In this document: piece after piece, positions 1-9,758 of the stretch | How the letters are laid out: every line of letters starts with the position of its first letter | How positions within the stretch are numbered: the first letter of the stretch is position 1 | Assembly (NCBI GenBank): GCA_900107365.1 | Contig: FNPS01000001.1 | Location: forward strand, 620,001 to 684,000 | Origin: Flavobacterium aquidurense | Lineage (GTDB): Bacteria > Bacteroidota > Bacteroidia > Flavobacteriales > Flavobacteriaceae | DNA length: 64,000 nucleotides | Direction: 5' to 3' | Translations under genes and position numbers: made by a program | The notes under the pieces: model-generated | What the model saw: the letters and a program-made list of their open reading frames with translations, nothing else | Databases searched by the model: none | Told to the model about the DNA's origin: nothing

Positions 1-2804
1 TAAAAGTTTCAATGCTTGGGTTTGATGCGGTTTCTGTACCAGCAACTTTAGCTCCAATGACCATAACATTAAAAGAGGCAGAAGATACTGCTTTGAAAGA
101 AGTAGTAGTTATTGGATATGGTACCAGAAAGAAAATTGATAATACTTCAGCTGTAAGCTCAATTAAGTCTGAAGAAATCACAAAAATGAAAGTGTTAAAT
201 GCTTCTCAGGCTATTCAAGGTAAAGCTGCTGGGGTTCAGGTATCTACATCAGATGCACCTGGAAGCACACCTTCAGTTGTGATCAGGGGAGCTGGTACTG
301 CATTAGGAGGAAGAAATCCTCTATATGTTGTAGACGGTATGCCTACTGAAAATATCAATAATATTAATACTAATGATATCACATCTTATGAGATTTTAAA
401 AGATGCCTCCTCATTAGCTATTTATGGAACCAGAGGTGCGAATGGTGTAATAATGATTACAACAAAAGCAGGGAAAGGGAAACTTACTGTAGATGTTGAA
501 AGTTTTGCAGGTATTAGAAGTCCTTTGAAAAAAGTAAAAATGGCTAATAGTGACGAATATGTTCGCTATAGCAATGCTGCTTACAGCAACGATTTCCCAC
601 AAGGAAGATTTTCTGCAAATCAGCCTTACAATACAGATTGGTTAGATGCGATTACAAGAACGGGAACTTATACCCAAAATAATATTGCAATCTCAGGATC
701 TTCAGAAAATGTAAAATACTTTTTTAGTGTTGGAAATTACGAAGAAAAAGGAATTTTGAACGGATCTGATTATGGACGTACTACGATCAGAAACAATAAT
801 GAGTTTAAACTTTCAGAAAAAGTTAAAATAACTCAAAATTTAAGTGTAAGTACTATTAAGAATACACCAATGCCTTTGAGCGCATTTACGAATGCTTACA
901 GACAATCGCCATTAGTTCCTGTACGCTACGCTGACGGAAAATATGGAGTGCCATTTGTGTCAAATGGAGTTGTAGCAGAAACAGGAGAATCATTTAACAA
1001 TGTTGGAAATCCTGTAGCTCAATTGGATTATACAAATGAACAGCAACAAACGGTTATGTTGCAAGGTGGATTAAAATTAGATTACGATATTATCAAATCT
1101 TTAAAATTTACTTCACAATTTAATGGAGAATTTTTTACTTACAAACAGTATAATTATGTGGATAATCAAGCACTTTGGTTATCTGCAGATCCAACTCGTG
1201 TAGTATCAGGGTATCCATCAGATTTGAATACAAACACTTTGACAAGAGGCAGAGACCAATATTTTAATTGGAATTTGTCGAACTACCTGACTTATAATAA
1301 AGTTTTTGCTGATATCCATGATGTTGAAGTTACAGCAGGTATTGAAGCGAATGTACAAGGAACGAGAGAAAAGCTAACTATTGACAGAAAAAATGTAAAT
1401 GCAAACTCCAATTACTGGTCTTTAAAAGATGTTAATGTTGCAGCTAATGTTACAGGTTTAAAAGATGAAGCTTTGAACCAAAGAAGGCTTGCATCTTATT
1501 TTGCACGTTTTCAATATAAATTGTTAGACAGATATTTGCTTACAGGTACTGTAAGACGTGACGGATCGTCACAATTTGCTGAAGACAAACGTTGGGGAAC
1601 ATTTCCTTCTGTTGGTTTAGGTTGGGTTGTATCTAAAGAAAGCTTCTTAAGCAATGTAGAGCCAATTAATTTATTAAAAATTAGAGGATCCTGGGGTAGA
1701 TTAGGAAATCAAAATGTACCACTTAATACGCAGTTACTAACTTCTGGATTAGATTATTCAGGCCTAGGTTCAGGTACTACAATAAATTCTCAGGTAGATC
1801 CTAACTTATCATGGGAGATTGTTGAGGAACTTTCAGGAGGTTTTGATTTTGAAGTATTGAACAGCAGATTAAAAGGATCTTTTGATTTATATGACAAAAA
1901 TACAACAAATACAATTTTGAATGTTAAGCCATATTCAACTTCTGGAATTACGGTAGCTACACCTGCACATGTTGGAGAAGTATCTAACAAAGGTTATGAA
2001 ATTGCATTGCGTTGGGATGATAAAATAAATGATAATTTAAGCTATTGGGTAGGAGGAAATTTTTCTCATAATAAAAATGAACTTACAAGCCTTAAAAATG
2101 TTCAGTTGAATCCAATTATTGGAGGAAGTTTAGGAAATGGTCAAAATACCAAAATTCTTGATAATACTTCAGTAGGACAACCTTTAGGTAGCTTTTTTAT
2201 GTATGAGTACGCAGGAGTTGACCCAACAAACGGGCAAATGTTATACTACAAAGCAGATGGTTCTAAAGTTGCTCAGTCAGGTTTAGATGAACTTAAAGAC
2301 AAAAAATATGTAGGTTCACTTTTACCAACTTCTAACTACGGAGTTAGTTTAGGATTAAACTACAAAAACATCGATTTTTCTGTTGACGGTTACGGAACGG
2401 GAGGGGCAAAAGTATATAATGGAAAAAAAGCACAACGTTTTGGAGGTGAAAACATCGAAGCTTCAACAGCTCGTGATTTCTGGACACCAACTAATACTAC
2501 AGCTTCAAATCCTGCACCTTCTAATTTAACTCCTTTTGCTTCAACTTATTACCTGGAGTCAGCAGATTTTTTTAGAATCAATAACATTACTTTAGGATAC
2601 AAACTTCCTCTTAAAGATGATCAATTTATTAGTTTTTGCCGAATTTATGTAAATGCAATTAACCCATTTATTACACAAAAATTCTCTGGATTTTCACCAG
2701 ATGTTGTGTCTGATGGTAAGTTAGTTGAAGGTACTCAGGGGGTTGAATTAGATGCTTACCCATCATTGAGATCATTTGTTATAGGCGCAAATTTAAAATT
2801 TTAA
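1..2804 (+). CDS. SusC/RagA-family TonB-dependent outer-membrane transporter (5' end cut by the window)
   Basis: The product is the TonB-dependent outer-membrane channel that imports oligosaccharides captured by its SusD partner. The frame is open to the left edge; the ATG at 12 lies inside the gene, because the preceding codons (KVS, then MLGFDAVSV) belong to the end of the N-terminal carboxypeptidase-D-like domain of this family. Visible next are the TonB-box-like segment EVVVIGYGTRKK, then a plug domain (GKAAGVQV, VVIRGAGT, NPLYVVDGMP, YGTRGANGVIMITTK) and a long beta-barrel ending in an aromatic residue (GANLKF). The susD-like gene follows after 4 bases. SusC sequence alone does not reveal the glycan; the neighbours suggest a beta-1,2-glucan. 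Confidence 0.95.
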   Translation, partial: KVSMLGFDAVSVPATLAPMTITLKEAEDTALKEVVVIGYGTRKKIDNTSAVSSIKSEEITKMKVLNASQAIQGKAAGVQVSTSDAPGSTPSVVIRGAGTALGGRNPLYVVDGMPTENINNINTNDITSYEILKDASSLAIYGTRGANGVIMITTKAGKGKLTVDVESFAGIRSPLKKVKMANSDEYVRYSNAAYSNDFPQGRFSANQPYNTDWLDAITRTGTYTQNNIAISGSSENVKYFFSVGNYEEKGILNGSDYGRTTIRNNNEFKLSEKVKITQNLSVSTIKNTPMPLSAFTNAYRQSPLVPVRYADGKYGVPFVSNGVVAETGESFNNVGNPVAQLDYTNEQQQTVMLQGGLKLDYDIIKSLKFTSQFNGEFFTYKQYNYVDNQALWLSADPTRVVSGYPSDLNTNTLTRGRDQYFNWNLSNYLTYNKVFADIHDVEVTAGIEANVQGTREKLTIDRKNVNANSNYWSLKDVNVAANVTGLKDEALNQRRLASYFARFQYKLLDRYLLTGTVRRDGSSQFAEDKRWGTFPSVGLGWVVSKESFLSNVEPINLLKIRGSWGRLGNQNVPLNTQLLTSGLDYSGLGSGTTINSQVDPNLSWEIVEELSGGFDFEVLNSRLKGSFDLYDKNTTNTILNVKPYSTSGITVATPAHVGEVSNKGYEIALRWDDKINDNLSYWVGGNFSHNKNELTSLKNVQLNPIIGGSLGNGQNTKILDNTSVGQPLGSFFMYEYAGVDPTNGQMLYYKADGSKVAQSGLDELKDKKYVGSLLPTSNYGVSLGLNYKNIDFSVDGYGTGGAKVYNGKKAQRFGGENIEASTARDFWTPTNTTASNPAPSNLTPFASTYYLESADFFRINNITLGYKLPLKDDQFISFCRIYVNAINPFITQKFSGFSPDVVSDGKLVEGTQGVELDAYPSLRSFVIGANLKF

Positions 2805-2808
2805 TATT

Positions 2809-4272
2809 ATGAAAAGATTATATATATCAATGTTTGTACTTTCTGGATTGTTATTATCCGGATGTTCAGATGATTTTTTGGATGTTGAACCGACAGAAGC
2901 TATTCCTGCAGATCCTGCTTTGGTGAACAGTGATGCTGGAGCTTCAGGTTTTGTAACTGCAATTTACAATCAATTTTTAGGATGGGAAATGTCCTCTTTT
3001 GGATGGAATGCGGTTTCAAGTATTATTACTGATGACGCTGATAAAGGATCTGATCCCGGAGATGCTGGGGGAGATAAAGATATTATTGATGCTTTAACTT
3101 ATAATGCTTCAACACCATCATTCCAATCCACTTGGGAGGCTAATTATGCTGGGATAAACAGATGTAATCAGGCATTGGCAATGTTTCCTAAATTAGATCA
3201 GGCAACACCTGGTTTAAAAGCGAGATTAGTTGGTGAAACAAAGTTTATGAGAGCTTTTATGTATTTTACTTTAGTAAAAGGATATGGTGGAGTACCAATT
3301 ATAGATCATTTAGCTACAGTGCCAATATCTGAAGAAGATAGAAAAATGCAATTGACACGTAAATCAGTAGCAGAAGTTTATGCTTTTATAGAACAAGACT
3401 TAAATGACGCTATCGAAGCTTTGCCTTTAAAATCAGCCTATACTGGTGCAGATGTGGTTAGAGTTTCCAAAGGATCAGCGTATGCTTTATTAGCAAAAGT
3501 AAATTTATATCAAAAAAACTGGCAAAAAGTAATTGACAATTGTGATAATGTAACGGGTTACTCTTTGGTTTCTGATTATGCCGCACAATTTAAAAAAGAA
3601 GGAGAATTTGGTCCGGAATCAATTTTCGAAATTAATGGAGTAGGTTCTACTTCTACGCCTGGATTTGGAATTGGGAATTACTCTGTTTCTCAAGCGCCAC
3701 GTGGTGCTGGAGGATGGGGTTGGGGTTTCAATACACCAACAGAAGGTTTAGCAAATGCTTATGAAGCAGGTGATGTAAGAAGAGCTGCAACCATTATTTT
3801 CCGTGGTTCAGTTTTATATGATGGAAGAGTAATACCTTCTACTGTAGCGAACCCAAGATACAATTATAAAGCGTATTCATCATCTTTTTATAATCAGGAA
3901 TTTACAGATACAAATCTTAGATACTTAAGATATGCAGAAGTATTACTAATGAAAGCGGAAGCTTTGAACGAACTAGGACAAACGTCTGCAGCTATTCCAT
4001 TAGTAAATATGATTCGTAAAAGAGCAGGTTTAGGCGATACTCCTTTTGTTTCTCAGGCTGACATTAGAAAAGCAATCTGGAAAGAAAGAAGATTAGAATT
4101 GGCTTTTGAGCATGACAGATGGTTTGATCTTGTTAGAACAGGACAAGCAGCAGCAGCTATGGCAGCAGATGGTAAAACTTTTGTTGTTGGAAAACATGAA
4201 TTATGGCCTATTCCAACTTCATTCCTTAGAGAAGCAGGAGGACTTTCACAACAAAACCCTGGTGGTTACTAA
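2809..4272 (+). CDS. SusD/RagB-family glycan-binding outer-membrane lipoprotein
   Basis: This 487-residue lipoprotein forms the lid of the SusC channel and binds the glycan at the cell surface. The signal peptide ends in a lipobox (LLLSGCSDD, Cys19), followed by the typical DFLDVEPTE start of mature SusD proteins. The TPR-rich fold is indicated by FMRAFMYFTLVKGYGGVP, SKGSAYALLAKVNLY and YLRYAEVLLMKAEALNE, and the family C-terminus by IRKAIWKERRLELAFEHDRWFDLVR. It starts 4 bases after susC and the two must be co-transcribed. A strong hairpin with a T-run follows the stop codon. Confidence 0.96.
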   Translation: MKRLYISMFVLSGLLLSGCSDDFLDVEPTEAIPADPALVNSDAGASGFVTAIYNQFLGWEMSSFGWNAVSSIITDDADKGSDPGDAGGDKDIIDALTYNASTPSFQSTWEANYAGINRCNQALAMFPKLDQATPGLKARLVGETKFMRAFMYFTLVKGYGGVPIIDHLATVPISEEDRKMQLTRKSVAEVYAFIEQDLNDAIEALPLKSAYTGADVVRVSKGSAYALLAKVNLYQKNWQKVIDNCDNVTGYSLVSDYAAQFKKEGEFGPESIFEINGVGSTSTPGFGIGNYSVSQAPRGAGGWGWGFNTPTEGLANAYEAGDVRRAATIIFRGSVLYDGRVIPSTVANPRYNYKAYSSSFYNQEFTDTNLRYLRYAEVLLMKAEALNELGQTSAAIPLVNMIRKRAGLGDTPFVSQADIRKAIWKERRLELAFEHDRWFDLVRTGQAAAAMAADGKTFVVGKHELWPIPTSFLREAGGLSQQNPGGY

Positions 4273-4282
4273 GTAAAACTTC

Positions 4283-4320
4283 AAAAATCACTCTCTTCTT
4301 TTTGAAGGGAGTGATTTTTT
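4283..4320 (+). terminator. Hairpin terminator or attenuator between susD and the glucanase gene
   Basis: AAAATCACTC (4284-4293) pairs with GAGTGATTTT (4309-4318) and a T-run follows. It lies inside the locus, so it probably lowers transcription of the enzyme genes relative to susCD rather than ending the operon completely. Confidence 0.75.
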
Positions 4321-4346
4321 AAATATGAATTTTTTAAAATTTTGCA

Positions 4347-5720
4347 ATGATTAGATTATCAATTCTATTTAGTGTTATCACCCTTTTTGGCTGTGGTAAG
4401 CAAGAAAGTAAATCAAAGGAGGTTGCTGTCGAAAAGACTTCTGGCAAGCAATTGACAGACGACAAGCTTTTGGATGTAGTCGAAAAACAAACTTTTGCTT
4501 ATTTCTGGAACTATGCTGAACCAAATTCAGGTTTAGCCAGAGAGCGTTTTCATCCTGATGGGAATTATCCTGAAAATGATGCCCATATTGTTACAACAGG
4601 AGGTTCAGGTTTTGGATTAATGGCTCTCGTTTCTGGTATGTCACGTGGTTATGTGACCAAAGAGAAAGGTGTTGAAAGACTAAATAAAATTGCCGATTTT
4701 CTTGCAAAAGCTGATCGTTTTCACGGTGCCTGGCCGCATTGGATGGATGGAAATACAGGAAAAGTAAAGCCATTTGGAATGAAAGATAACGGAGGAGATT
4801 TAGTTGAAACTTCGTTTTTAGTAGCAGGAATGATTACAGTTCGCGAATATTTAAAAACAGGTTCTGAGAAAGAAAAAGCAGTAGCTAAAAAATACGATGA
4901 ACTTTGGAAAGGAGTAGAGTGGAGTTGGTTTACTAACAATAAAAATGTATTGTACTGGCATTGGTCGCCAACTTACGACTGGCAAATGAATTTTCCTTTG
5001 CAAGGGTACAATGAATGTTTGATTACTTATGTAATGGCAGCCTCTTCGCCAACGCATACAATTGATGCAAAAGTATATCACGAAGGTTGGGCTAGAAGTG
5101 GCGGAATCGTTTCTTCTAAAACCAAATATAATTTCCCTCTAATTTTAAAACACAATGGAGCAGAAGAATTCGGCGGACCTTTATTTTGGACTCATTATTC
5201 TTATTTAGGCTTAGATCCGAATCAATTAAGCGACAAATATGCGAATTATTGGGATCTAAATTCAAATCAGGTAAAAATTGACTATCAATATTGTATCGAA
5301 AATCCAAAGAAGTTTAAAGGTTATGGAGCTGATTATTGGGGACTAACAGCTTCCTATTCCAGAAATCCTGACGGTTCAGTAGGCTATGATGCACATATGC
5401 CAAGCAATGATAAAGGTGTTATTTCGCCAACAGCAGCAATTAGTTCAATTGTATATACGCCAAAAGAATCGATGGCTGTTATTCGAAATTTATACGAGAA
5501 TCATAAAAAAGAAACTTGGGGTGAAGCTGGTTTTTATGATGCAGTAAGTTTGCAAAATAATTGGACAGCAAAAAGATATCTTGCAATTGATCAGGGGCCT
5601 GAAGTGGTTATGATTGAAAATTATCGTTCAGGTTTACTATGGAAATTATTCATGAATGCTCCTGAAGTTAAACAAGGTTTAGTAAAACTTGGATTTAAGT
5701 CTGAAAAATACGGATACTAA
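4347..5720 (+). CDS. GH144-type endo-beta-1,2-glucanase (glucoamylase-like family) lipoprotein
   Basis: The product is a 457-residue lipoprotein (lipobox TLFGCG, Cys16) of the glycoamylase-like family (Pfam PF10091). In Bacteroidota, members of this family next to a GH3 beta-glucosidase are GH144 endo-beta-1,2-glucanases; the founding member is from Chitinophaga. Family signatures seen are YFWNYAEPNSGLARER, TTGGSGFGLMA, GGDLVETSFLVAGM, QGYNECLITYVMAASSP, GGPLFWTHYSYLGLDP and GVISPTAAISSIVYTP. These contain the conserved acidic residues of the (alpha/alpha)6 barrel cleft. It would cut surface or periplasmic beta-1,2-glucan into sophoro-oligosaccharides. The start is fixed by an in-frame ATG, since an ATG at 4325 is in another frame and stops quickly. 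The family call is firm and the linkage is inferred from family and context. Confidence 0.85.
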   Translation: MIRLSILFSVITLFGCGKQESKSKEVAVEKTSGKQLTDDKLLDVVEKQTFAYFWNYAEPNSGLARERFHPDGNYPENDAHIVTTGGSGFGLMALVSGMSRGYVTKEKGVERLNKIADFLAKADRFHGAWPHWMDGNTGKVKPFGMKDNGGDLVETSFLVAGMITVREYLKTGSEKEKAVAKKYDELWKGVEWSWFTNNKNVLYWHWSPTYDWQMNFPLQGYNECLITYVMAASSPTHTIDAKVYHEGWARSGGIVSSKTKYNFPLILKHNGAEEFGGPLFWTHYSYLGLDPNQLSDKYANYWDLNSNQVKIDYQYCIENPKKFKGYGADYWGLTASYSRNPDGSVGYDAHMPSNDKGVISPTAAISSIVYTPKESMAVIRNLYENHKKETWGEAGFYDAVSLQNNWTAKRYLAIDQGPEVVMIENYRSGLLWKLFMNAPEVKQGLVKLGFKSEKYGY

Positions 5721-5731
5721 TCAGTCATTTA

Positions 5732-6445
5732 ATGAAATATAAAATAACGCTATTCATATTACTATTTTCCGTTTTGGGCTTCGCCCAAAGTGAAACGGTG
5801 GGATCAATAAAAACGGTTGCAGTTGTTAAACATGAATTAGGATATGCATTGCACAAACCGGCCAATTTAAAAGACAAAAAGCCTTTAATAGTTTTTATTT
5901 CCGGTGATGGAGAAAAAGGAACAGATATAGAAAAAGTAAAAATTCATGGACCTTTAAAATATTTGAAGACACATCAATTGGATGCGTATATTTTGGCTCC
6001 TCAATGTAAAGAAGACGAGAATTGGGACATTGAATCTATTAACGAATTGATTCTTAAAATTCAAAGAGAAAACAAAATAGACGCTGACAGAATATACATT
6101 ACCGGTTTAAGTTCAGGTGGCTGGGCAGCATGGAATTTAGCGCTTTCTTATCCTGATAAGTTTGCGGCAATTGTCCCAATTTCAGGGTTTGTAGATTTAA
6201 TTGACTTAGAAAGCGCTTGTAAAATTGCCAATATTCCAACGAGAATTTTTCATGGATTATTAGATGATGTAGTAAAGGTTGATTACGCTATAACCATTTA
6301 CAAAGAATTAAAAAAATGCAATGCTAAAGATGTTCAATTGACCATTTTTGATGATGCAGGCCACGACAGCTGGTCAAGAGTTTATGACAATCCTGAAATT
6401 TATGACTGGATGTTTAAACAAATAAAAACGAATTCGAAGAAATAA
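5732..6445 (+). CDS. Exported alpha/beta-hydrolase, CE1/phospholipase-like esterase
   Basis: A 237-residue serine hydrolase with a cleavable signal peptide (ending GFAQS). The nucleophile elbow is GLSSGG with Ser127; a likely catalytic Asp lies in LLDDVVKV and the His in DAGHDSW (His211). The family covers feruloyl/acetyl esterases and small phospholipase-like enzymes and cannot be narrowed by eye. It lies 11 bases after the glucanase and upstream of the GH3 gene, so it most likely removes ester substituents from the glycan handled by this locus. That role is inferred. Confidence 0.85.
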   Translation: MKYKITLFILLFSVLGFAQSETVGSIKTVAVVKHELGYALHKPANLKDKKPLIVFISGDGEKGTDIEKVKIHGPLKYLKTHQLDAYILAPQCKEDENWDIESINELILKIQRENKIDADRIYITGLSSGGWAAWNLALSYPDKFAAIVPISGFVDLIDLESACKIANIPTRIFHGLLDDVVKVDYAITIYKELKKCNAKDVQLTIFDDAGHDSWSRVYDNPEIYDWMFKQIKTNSKK

Positions 6446-6545
6446 AGAATAAAGAATATAGAATGAAATTACTGTGTTTCAAATTAGAAATAAAATGAAG
6501 AAAAGTGATTCCATTTTCCATTATAAATGCAAATATTAAATACAC

Positions 6546-8846
6546 ATGAAAAACAAATTAGTCTTGCTTTTTTTAGGATGTGCTGTTTTGGGTTATGCTC
6601 AAAAAAAGAACACTAAGAATACAGTAACAATTAAACCAAAATCAGAGTTTGTAGCTGAACTTTTGTCAAAAATGACATTAGACGAAAAATTGGGTCAGCT
6701 TAATTTACCAACTTCTGGAGATATTACGACAGGACAAGCAAACAGTTCTGATGTGGCTAAAAAAATTGCTGAAGGTAAAGTAGGTGGTTTATTCAATATT
6801 AAATCTGTTCAAAAAATTAAAGAAGTGCAAAAAATTGCTGTTGAAAAAAGCCGTTTAAAAATTCCATTGATTTTTGGTATGGATGTTATTCACGGTTACG
6901 AAACAACATTCCCAATTCCGTTAGGATTATCTTGTACATGGGATATGAATTTGATCGAAAGAAGTGCGCAAATTGCAGCTCAGGAAGCAAGTGCCGATGG
7001 GATTAACTGGACATTTTCTCCAATGGTAGATATCTCTCGTGATCCACGTTGGGGAAGAATTTCTGAAGGTTCAGGTGAAGATCCTTATTTAGGAAGTCAA
7101 ATTGCAAAAGCAATGGTAAACGGATATCAGCAACATGATCTGTCGAAAAATAATTCGATTATGGCGTGTGTTAAACACTTTGCTTTGTATGGAGCACCAG
7201 AAGCAGGTCGTGATTACAATACTGTCGATATGAGTCATATCAAAATGTTCAATGATTATTTTCCTCCTTACAAAGCTGCAGTTGATGCTGGTGTAGGTAC
7301 TGTAATGGCTTCTTTTAATGAAGTAGACGGAATTCCTGCGACAGGAAACAAATGGCTAATGACAGATGTTTTAAGAAAACAATGGGGTTTTAAAGGTTTC
7401 GTGGTAACTGATTTTACAGGAATAAACGAAATGATTGAACACGGAATGGGCGATTTACAAACTGTTTCAGCTCTATCTCTTAATGCCGGTGTTGAAATGG
7501 ATATGGTTGGTGAAGGTTTCTTAACAACATTGAAAAAATCTTTAGAGGAGAAAAAAGTAACTATCGCGCAAATTGATAATGCTGTTAAACTTATTTTGGA
7601 AGCAAAATACGATTTAGGATTATTCCACGATCCATACAAATATTGCGATGAAAAAAGAGCTAAGACAGAGATTTTTACATCAGCAAGCAGAAAAGAAGCA
7701 CGCCAGATTGCAGCGCAATCTTTGGTTTTATTAAAAAATCAAAATCAGGTATTGCCTCTTAAAAAGTCTGGAACGATTGCACTTATCGGACCATTGGCAG
7801 ATGCAAAAGAAAACATGCCGGGAACCTGGAGTGTAGCTACTAAAATGGAAAATGCTATATCATTATTAGCGGGAATTAAAGAAGTAGCAGGATCTTCTAC
7901 AAAAGTATTGTATGCAAAAGGAAGCAATTTAGATTACAATGAAACTTTCGAAACTAATGCAACAATGTTTGGTAAAACTTTGCACCGCGATGGCCGCTCT
8001 AAAGAAGAATTATTGGCAGAAGCTCTAAAAGTAGCGAACCAATCTGATGTAATTGTAGCAGCTCTTGGAGAATCTGCAGAAATGAGTGGAGAATCCAGCA
8101 GTCGTACAAATCTGGAAATTCCACAAGCTCAAAAAGATTTATTGAACGCTTTATTAAAAACAGGAAAACCAGTTGTTTTAGTTTTATTTGACGGTCGTCC
8201 GTTAGTGCTAAAAGAAGAAAACGAAACTGTTCCTGCTATTTTAAATGCTTGGTTTGCCGGTACTGAAGCTGGTTATGCAATTGCTGATGTTTTGTTTGGT
8301 GATGTAAACCCATCTGGGAAATTGACAACGACTTTTCCAAGAAGTGTTGGACAGGTGCCAATTTATTATGCACACAAAAATACAGGAAGACCATTGGCAA
8401 ATACCGAAGGTAAATTCGAAAAATTCAGATCTAATTATTTAGATGAAAGAAATGAGCCATTGTTCCCATTTGGTTTCGGATTAAGCTATACCAATTTTGA
8501 CTATTCAAACCTGAAAATTTCATCAGATAAGATGAGTGAAAGTGGAAAATTGAAGGTAACGGTTGATGTGACAAATACTGGAAATTATGATGGAAAAGAA
8601 ACCGTTCAATTATATATTAGAGATATAGTAGGTTCAGTAACAAGACCCGTTAGAGAATTGAAAAATTTCCAAAAAATAACCCTTAAAAAAGGGGAGAAAC
8701 AAACTGTGACATTTGATATCACGGTTGAAGAATTAAAATTTTATAATTCTGACTTACAATTCGTAGCAGAACCTGGACAGTTTGATGTTTTCGTTGGAGG
8801 AAACTCAGCTGCAGATAAGAAAGTTAGTTTTGAGTTAACTAAATAG
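6546..8846 (+). CDS. GH3 beta-glucosidase, BglX type, probable sophoro-oligosaccharide-specific
   Basis: A 766-residue exported glycoside hydrolase of family 3 that releases glucose from the non-reducing end of beta-gluco-oligosaccharides. The signal peptide ends LGYAQ. Domains run as a (beta/alpha)8 barrel (about 35-350) with KHF and SFNEVDG motifs and the nucleophile Asp289 in VVTDFTGINEM, an alpha/beta sandwich (about 390-620) with the probable acid/base Glu516 in SGESSSRTNL, and a C-terminal fibronectin-like domain (about 665-735). Length and order match BglX-type enzymes. Paired with GH144, the closest functional parallel is the beta-1,2-glucosidase of Bacteroides thetaiotaomicron (BT_3567); specificity is inferred from context. 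Confidence 0.93.
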   Translation: MKNKLVLLFLGCAVLGYAQKKNTKNTVTIKPKSEFVAELLSKMTLDEKLGQLNLPTSGDITTGQANSSDVAKKIAEGKVGGLFNIKSVQKIKEVQKIAVEKSRLKIPLIFGMDVIHGYETTFPIPLGLSCTWDMNLIERSAQIAAQEASADGINWTFSPMVDISRDPRWGRISEGSGEDPYLGSQIAKAMVNGYQQHDLSKNNSIMACVKHFALYGAPEAGRDYNTVDMSHIKMFNDYFPPYKAAVDAGVGTVMASFNEVDGIPATGNKWLMTDVLRKQWGFKGFVVTDFTGINEMIEHGMGDLQTVSALSLNAGVEMDMVGEGFLTTLKKSLEEKKVTIAQIDNAVKLILEAKYDLGLFHDPYKYCDEKRAKTEIFTSASRKEARQIAAQSLVLLKNQNQVLPLKKSGTIALIGPLADAKENMPGTWSVATKMENAISLLAGIKEVAGSSTKVLYAKGSNLDYNETFETNATMFGKTLHRDGRSKEELLAEALKVANQSDVIVAALGESAEMSGESSSRTNLEIPQAQKDLLNALLKTGKPVVLVLFDGRPLVLKEENETVPAILNAWFAGTEAGYAIADVLFGDVNPSGKLTTTFPRSVGQVPIYYAHKNTGRPLANTEGKFEKFRSNYLDERNEPLFPFGFGLSYTNFDYSNLKISSDKMSESGKLKVTVDVTNTGNYDGKETVQLYIRDIVGSVTRPVRELKNFQKITLKKGEKQTVTFDITVEELKFYNSDLQFVAEPGQFDVFVGGNSAADKKVSFELTK

Positions 8847-8868
8847 TTGGTTTGTTAGATTAGTAATT

Positions 8869-8899
8869 AGCCCTTCGTCTGGTTAACGAAGGGCTTTTT
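8869..8899 (+). terminator. Rho-independent terminator after the GH3 gene
   Basis: AGCCCTTCGT (8869-8878) pairs perfectly with ACGAAGGGCT (8886-8895) across a 7-base loop and is followed by TTTT. It divides the locus between the glucosidase and the phosphodiesterase gene. Confidence 0.85.
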
Positions 8900-8940
8900 C
8901 ATAAAATGAACTTTTTTAAAAATGATAAAAATTTAAAACA

Positions 8941-9726
8941 ATGAAAATTTCTAACGTATTTCAAGTATTTGTTTTATTAATAATTACAATTATTTTTCAT
9001 TCTTGTGGGGTGGAAAAAAACGCTATTGTCGCACATCGTGGAGCCTGGAAAAAAAATAATCTTCCTGAAAATTCTATAGCTTCTTTGAGACATGCGATCG
9101 ATTTAAAACTTCAGGGTTCTGAATTTGATGTCTGGAGAACTGCTGATGATTCGCTTGTAATCAATCACGATGCGCATTATAACAAATTACTTATCGAAGA
9201 AACAAATTATGCAGATTTAATAACGTTTAAACTTGCAAACGGAGAAAAGCTTCCAACGCTGCACGAGTATATTACTGAGGGAAAGAAAAACAATAAACAT
9301 ACGCTCTTGGTTTGTGAAATAAAACCTTCAGAAATAAGCAAGGAAAGAGGAAAGAAGACAGCTTTATTAACTGTTGAAACTATTAAGAAACTTAAAGCAG
9401 ATAAAATTACCTGTTACATAAGTTTTGATTATGATATTCTAAAAAAAATTAGAGAAGTGGATCAGAAAACAGTTTTACAATATCTGGAAGGGAATAAATC
9501 TCCAAAAGAGGTAAAATTAGATCAAATTTCGGGAGTTGATTATCATTTTTCTGTTTTTAAAAAACATCCTGAATGGATTAAGGAAGCAAAAGAAAATAAT
9601 ATAATACTGAATGCCTGGACTGTTAACGAAGCTTCTGATATGGATTGGATTATTGATCATAAATTCAATTACATAACGACAAATGAACCAGAACTATTAA
9701 AAGAAAGATTAAAAGGGAAAAAGTAA
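8941..9726 (+). CDS. Glycerophosphodiester phosphodiesterase (GDPD) family lipoprotein
   Basis: A 261-residue enzyme that hydrolyses glycerophosphodiesters to glycerol-3-phosphate and an alcohol. A short lipoprotein signal ends FHSC (Cys22). The GDPD TIM-barrel motifs are complete: AHRG (His32, Arg33), PENS (Glu43), EFDVW (Glu61, Asp63), NHDAHY (His76), VCEIKP and the late NAWTVN segment. GDPDs usually act on phospholipid headgroups. Inside a beta-glucan locus an attractive alternative is removal of phosphoglycerol substituents from bacterial glucans. The fold is certain and the substrate is inference. Confidence 0.9.
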   Translation: MKISNVFQVFVLLIITIIFHSCGVEKNAIVAHRGAWKKNNLPENSIASLRHAIDLKLQGSEFDVWRTADDSLVINHDAHYNKLLIEETNYADLITFKLANGEKLPTLHEYITEGKKNNKHTLLVCEIKPSEISKERGKKTALLTVETIKKLKADKITCYISFDYDILKKIREVDQKTVLQYLEGNKSPKEVKLDQISGVDYHFSVFKKHPEWIKEAKENNIILNAWTVNEASDMDWIIDHKFNYITTNEPELLKERLKGKK

Positions 9727-9758
9727 TCTTTTTAAGCTTTACAAATAAATATCAAATC

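Noticed and set aside
7268..7639. 123-codon ORF antisense to the GH3 gene
   Set aside because: Lies fully inside a well-supported gene on the opposite strand and shows no domain; a shadow of codon bias.
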